Below are positions 15,201-17,736 of a stretch of DNA of 17,736 nt, piece by piece. Made by a program: the position numbers and the translations under genes. Every line of letters starts with the position of its first letter. The first letter of the stretch is position 1. The DNA comes from CAZPEV01 sp964585635 (lineage in GTDB: Bacteria > Zixibacteria > MSB-5A5 > GN15 > JAAZOE01): positions 1-17,736 of the forward strand of contig CAZPEV010000053.1 of assembly GCA_964585635.1 (NCBI GenBank), given 5' to 3'. Under the pieces are notes generated by a model. The model saw only the letters and a list, made by a program, of their open reading frames with translations. It searched no databases and had not been told where the DNA came from.

Positions 15201-16940
15201 TTACATCTCTTCCGGCGCCGGAATTCCCAGGAGCCGCAACCCTTCCCTCAACACCGTCCGCACCGATGACACCAGAAGCATCCTCGGGGCGGTTTCATTC
15301 TCGTTGTCCGAAATGATTCGTACCAATCTTCCCTGATCATCTTTTCTCTGATAGAAGCGGTTAAACACCGTCGCCAGGCCGATCAGGTAGTCGGCGATCA
15401 GACTCGGTTCGAATTTGTCGGCGGCTGCTTCGACAACCAGCCCGAACGTGTTTAAGTGCAGCAGGAGTTCTTTCTCCTCTGGGGAATTGTACAGCGCAAA
15501 ATCGACTGCATCCGCAACCGGCCGGCCGTACTTCCGCATCAGGGCCGACAATCTGGCATGGGTATATTGCAGGTAAGGTCCCGTCTCCCCTTCAAAGCTG
15601 AGGACCTCATCCCACGAAAAGTTGACGTCTTTATGACGCCGGGCACCCAGATCGGCAAAGAGAATCGCCCCCAGAGCCACCATCCGCGCCGTTTCCTCGA
15701 GATTAGGGAGACCGGGATTCTTTTCGCGGATGATCCGGGTCGCTTTCTCCTCGGCGACCTTGATGACATCATCGAGAATAATGATATTCCCCCGCCGCGT
15801 CGACATAGCCTGATCCTGAAACTTGATCCAACCGAATTCGACGTGAATCAGCCGGTCGGCATATGGCTCGCCCAAGAGCTCCACGACCTTGAAGACCTGC
15901 TTAAAATGCTCCCGTTGGGACGACCCCACGACGTAAAGGGCTTTGTAGAACGCAAAGGCCTGGTGGCGATAAAAGATGCCGGCCAAATCCCTGGTGGCAT
16001 ACAAAGTCGCGCCGTCGGCCTTTTTCAGCAGGCAGGCGGGCATGCCATACGGTTCCAGTTCGACCACCAGCGCCCCGCGCGACTCGACTGCCAGGCCGGC
16101 TTTCGTAAGGCGCTCGATAACCGCCTCGGTCTTGTCGTTGTAGAACGATTCGCCGGTATAATGATCAAAGTTGATTCCCAGGACGTCATAAATCCGTTTG
16201 AATTCGGCCAACGAATATTCTTTGAATTGCCGCCATAACCGAACCGCCTCGGGATCGCCATCCTCCAGTTTCCTAAACCAGAAACGGGCCTCATCGGTCA
16301 GCGAGGCATCCTTCTCCTCGGCCTCGTGAAATCTGACGTAGAGGTCATACAGGTGCAGGATCGGCTCCCGCTGAAGCAGATCTTCGTCGCCCCACTTCCG
16401 AAAAGCGACGATCATTTTGCCAAACTGAGTGCCCCAGTCGCCAAGATGATTGATTCCGATCGGCTGATATCCCAGCTTCTGAAAAATGCGGTACAATGCG
16501 CCGCCGATGGCGGTCGACCGCAAGTGCCCGACGCCGAACGGCTTGGCGATATTGGGTGAGGAGAAATCAATAACGATCGTCTTCCCGGCGCCGACCGCCT
16601 GATTACCGAAATCCATTCCATGATTTAAGATGGCCGGCAGAATCATACGCGCCAGGTCTGATACGGCAAGGGCGCAGTTGATATATGGCCCGGCGATGGT
16701 GAACCGTCCCGGCTCCAGATGTGCGGCGACTTTGGCCGCCACGATCGGCGGTTTCTCCTTGACCAGCGGCGCCAGGGTGAAGGCCGGAAAGGCGAAATCA
16801 CCATGGGATCGGTCGCGGGGAACTTCCAGGCGGGCGTAGACAATCTCTTCCAACTGCCCCTCGATCGGCACATCCCCGTATACCGCGCGGACGGCCATGG
16901 CAATCTGCCTGGCAATTTCCTCTCGAAAGAAATCCTTCAT
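15201..16940 (-). CDS. argS: Arginyl-tRNA synthetase
   Basis: 579 residues, a full-length class I synthetase. The N-terminal Add-1 domain that recognises the tRNA D-loop occupies about 1-115. The catalytic core starts with FSSPNIAKPFGVGHLRST (126-143), followed by GINHLGDWGTQFGK (162-175). The second signature is MSTRRGNIIILDDV (379-392), the ArgRS equivalent of KMSKS. The anticodon-binding DALR domain (about 450-579) contains GPYLQYTHARLSALMRK (454-470) and ends LRLLGIPAPEEM, the usual C-terminus. The first His of HIGH is Gly136 (GVGH), comparable to the SMGH form of Gram-positive ArgRS. GAAAGGAAAGG precedes the ATG. The next gene, aroA, begins after 50 bp. Confidence 0.97.
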   Translation of the reverse strand: MKDFFREEIARQIAMAVRAVYGDVPIEGQLEEIVYARLEVPRDRSHGDFAFPAFTLAPLVKEKPPIVAAKVAAHLEPGRFTIAGPYINCALAVSDLARMILPAILNHGMDFGNQAVGAGKTIVIDFSSPNIAKPFGVGHLRSTAIGGALYRIFQKLGYQPIGINHLGDWGTQFGKMIVAFRKWGDEDLLQREPILHLYDLYVRFHEAEEKDASLTDEARFWFRKLEDGDPEAVRLWRQFKEYSLAEFKRIYDVLGINFDHYTGESFYNDKTEAVIERLTKAGLAVESRGALVVELEPYGMPACLLKKADGATLYATRDLAGIFYRHQAFAFYKALYVVGSSQREHFKQVFKVVELLGEPYADRLIHVEFGWIKFQDQAMSTRRGNIIILDDVIKVAEEKATRIIREKNPGLPNLEETARMVALGAILFADLGARRHKDVNFSWDEVLSFEGETGPYLQYTHARLSALMRKYGRPVADAVDFALYNSPEEKELLLHLNTFGLVVEAAADKFEPSLIADYLIGLATVFNRFYQRKDDQGRLVRIISDNENETAPRMLLVSSVRTVLREGLRLLGIPAPEEM

Positions 16941-16966
16941 CAGCCTTTCCTTTCAGGTCAATTGAT

Positions 16967-16995
16967 AATCTAACGGTATTGAAGCCGCGAGGCAA
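16967..16995 (-). promoter_or_regulatory. Possible sigma-70 promoter before argS
   Basis: On the minus strand, TTGCCT (16995-16990), a 17-bp spacer and TAGATT (16972-16967) lie in the 113-bp gap between the MFS gene and argS. Transcription would start near 16960, about 20 nt before the ATG. The -10 hexamer is identical to that proposed for HU. Each hexamer matches consensus at four of six positions, so this is only plausible. If real, it may drive argS and the whole aro operon. Confidence 0.35.
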
Positions 16996-17053
16996 TTTCA
17001 AATTCGCGCCCCCGCTTGCGGTAATCGCAATAGGGAACAAGCACCGGGACAGG

Positions 17054-17736
17054 TCAGGCAGTCATTCCATATTCGGTCTGAAGAACAATCCCCTCGGGGG
17101 TGAAGCGCTCCGCCCTGCGGAAGGTCACGAAATAGAGCAGCGCTGAGACCACATAAAGGATTACGGCCGCCACCAATGAGGCCGTAAATCCATACTTTTC
17201 GATCACCATCCCCCCAGCCTGGGTGGATATCATCCAGGACGATGTCCATGCGAAGGTCAGAACGGCGTTGACGAGCCCATGATGTGATTGGGGAGTCATT
17301 TCCATGGCGAAATTGGTGCCGACCGGCGAGCCCATATTCATCAGGGCTCCCCGGATCAGAAACGCCGCAAAAACGATCGGCAAGTGATAACTAAACGCCA
17401 GAACCAGCATAAACGGAATCGACGCCAGTTCCGTGAACACCATGGTTCGGACCATCCCGATCTTTCGAACCAGCACTGGCCCGGCCATGACGCCGAGAAA
17501 CATGGTCAGGTTAACTGATCCGAAATAATATCCGATTTCCTCGGGTGACTGCCCGAACCGTTCTCTGAAGAATAGGTTCAGGAAGGGAATAATCATGCCG
17601 GCCCCGGCGCCGACGATGAAGTACGGCACCGTCAACCTAATGAGCAACCCCTTCAATGGTGCAAAGGCCTTTAGGCTGAATTCCAGTTTCTCATCCCTCT
17701 CGACGCCGTTCGGCATGGACAGCAGCCCGAATGGAA
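17054..17736 (-). CDS. Major facilitator superfamily transporter, C-terminal half (partial)
   Basis: The frame is open to the right edge, so the N-terminal half lies outside. An ATG at 17716 is internal: the codons before it (PFGLLS) read straight on, and the following charged MPNGVERDEKLEF resembles the central cytoplasmic loop of MFS proteins. The visible 220+ residues hold about six hydrophobic segments (roughly 23-50, 63-84, 91-110, 112-130, 148-170 and 178-199 counted from that ATG), the second six-helix bundle. A short basic loop VRKIGMVRT (83-91) between the second and third of these matches the MFS A-motif-like position. The tail FRRAERFTPEG is hydrophilic. Substrate cannot be told. 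It stops 113 bp before argS. Confidence 0.85.
   Translation of the reverse strand, partial: PFGLLSMPNGVERDEKLEFSLKAFAPLKGLLIRLTVPYFIVGAGAGMIIPFLNLFFRERFGQSPEEIGYYFGSVNLTMFLGVMAGPVLVRKIGMVRTMVFTELASIPFMLVLAFSYHLPIVFAAFLIRGALMNMGSPVGTNFAMEMTPQSHHGLVNAVLTFAWTSSWMISTQAGGMVIEKYGFTASLVAAVILYVVSALLYFVTFRRAERFTPEGIVLQTEYGMTA

Noticed and set aside
15456..16238. 260-codon plus-strand frame within argS
   Set aside because: It is antisense to highly conserved ArgRS sequence, with no ribosome site or family resemblance; a shadow frame.

Overview
The window reads as one uninterrupted block of bacterial chromosome. About 15 genes, two of them cut by the window edges, all lie on the minus strand, packed tightly and often with ATGA-type stop/start overlaps. 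LptD and LolA homologues show a Gram-negative (diderm) cell with lipopolysaccharide and outer-membrane lipoproteins. The composition is moderately GC-rich. The general look (large LptD with a long OstA-like N-terminus, ArgRS of the 'NIAKPF.xGHLRST' type) fits an uncultured lineage of the FCB/Zixibacteria kind. That placement is an impression, not a measured result. I see no mobile elements, CRISPR arrays, rRNA or tRNA genes, or phage genes.

Layout in the direction of transcription (high to low coordinates): the C-terminal half of an MFS transporter (17736-17054); a short gap with a possible promoter; argS (16940-15201); a shikimate-pathway operon aroA-aroE-aroK-aroB-aroQ (15150-10875), its genes overlapping each other; a lipoprotein-like M2-type peptidase homologue that has lost its zinc/catalytic motif (10867-9290); a 210-bp gap; a fumarylacetoacetate-hydrolase family gene; a stand-alone alanyl-tRNA editing protein with a DHHA1 domain; lptD (7079-3555); then an HU gene with its own recognisable promoter and terminator (3442-3167); ftsK (3070-737); lolA (712-89); and the first 30 codons of a rimO-like gene at the left edge.

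Functionally, the aro cluster covers five of the seven chorismate-pathway steps, from DAHP to 5-enolpyruvylshikimate-3-phosphate. DAHP synthase and chorismate synthase are not in the window. LptD, LolA, FtsK and HU are envelope-biogenesis and chromosome-maintenance genes, and ArgS, AlaX and RimO belong to translation.

Most of the window is ordinary housekeeping. The best candidate for something undescribed is the pseudo-peptidase at the end of the shikimate operon. The M2/ACE-type HExxH motif is replaced by DQAGR at exactly the expected position, the downstream glutamate ligand is kept at the +28 spacing, and the rest of the fold looks intact. This suggests a secreted, non-catalytic derivative of the family.
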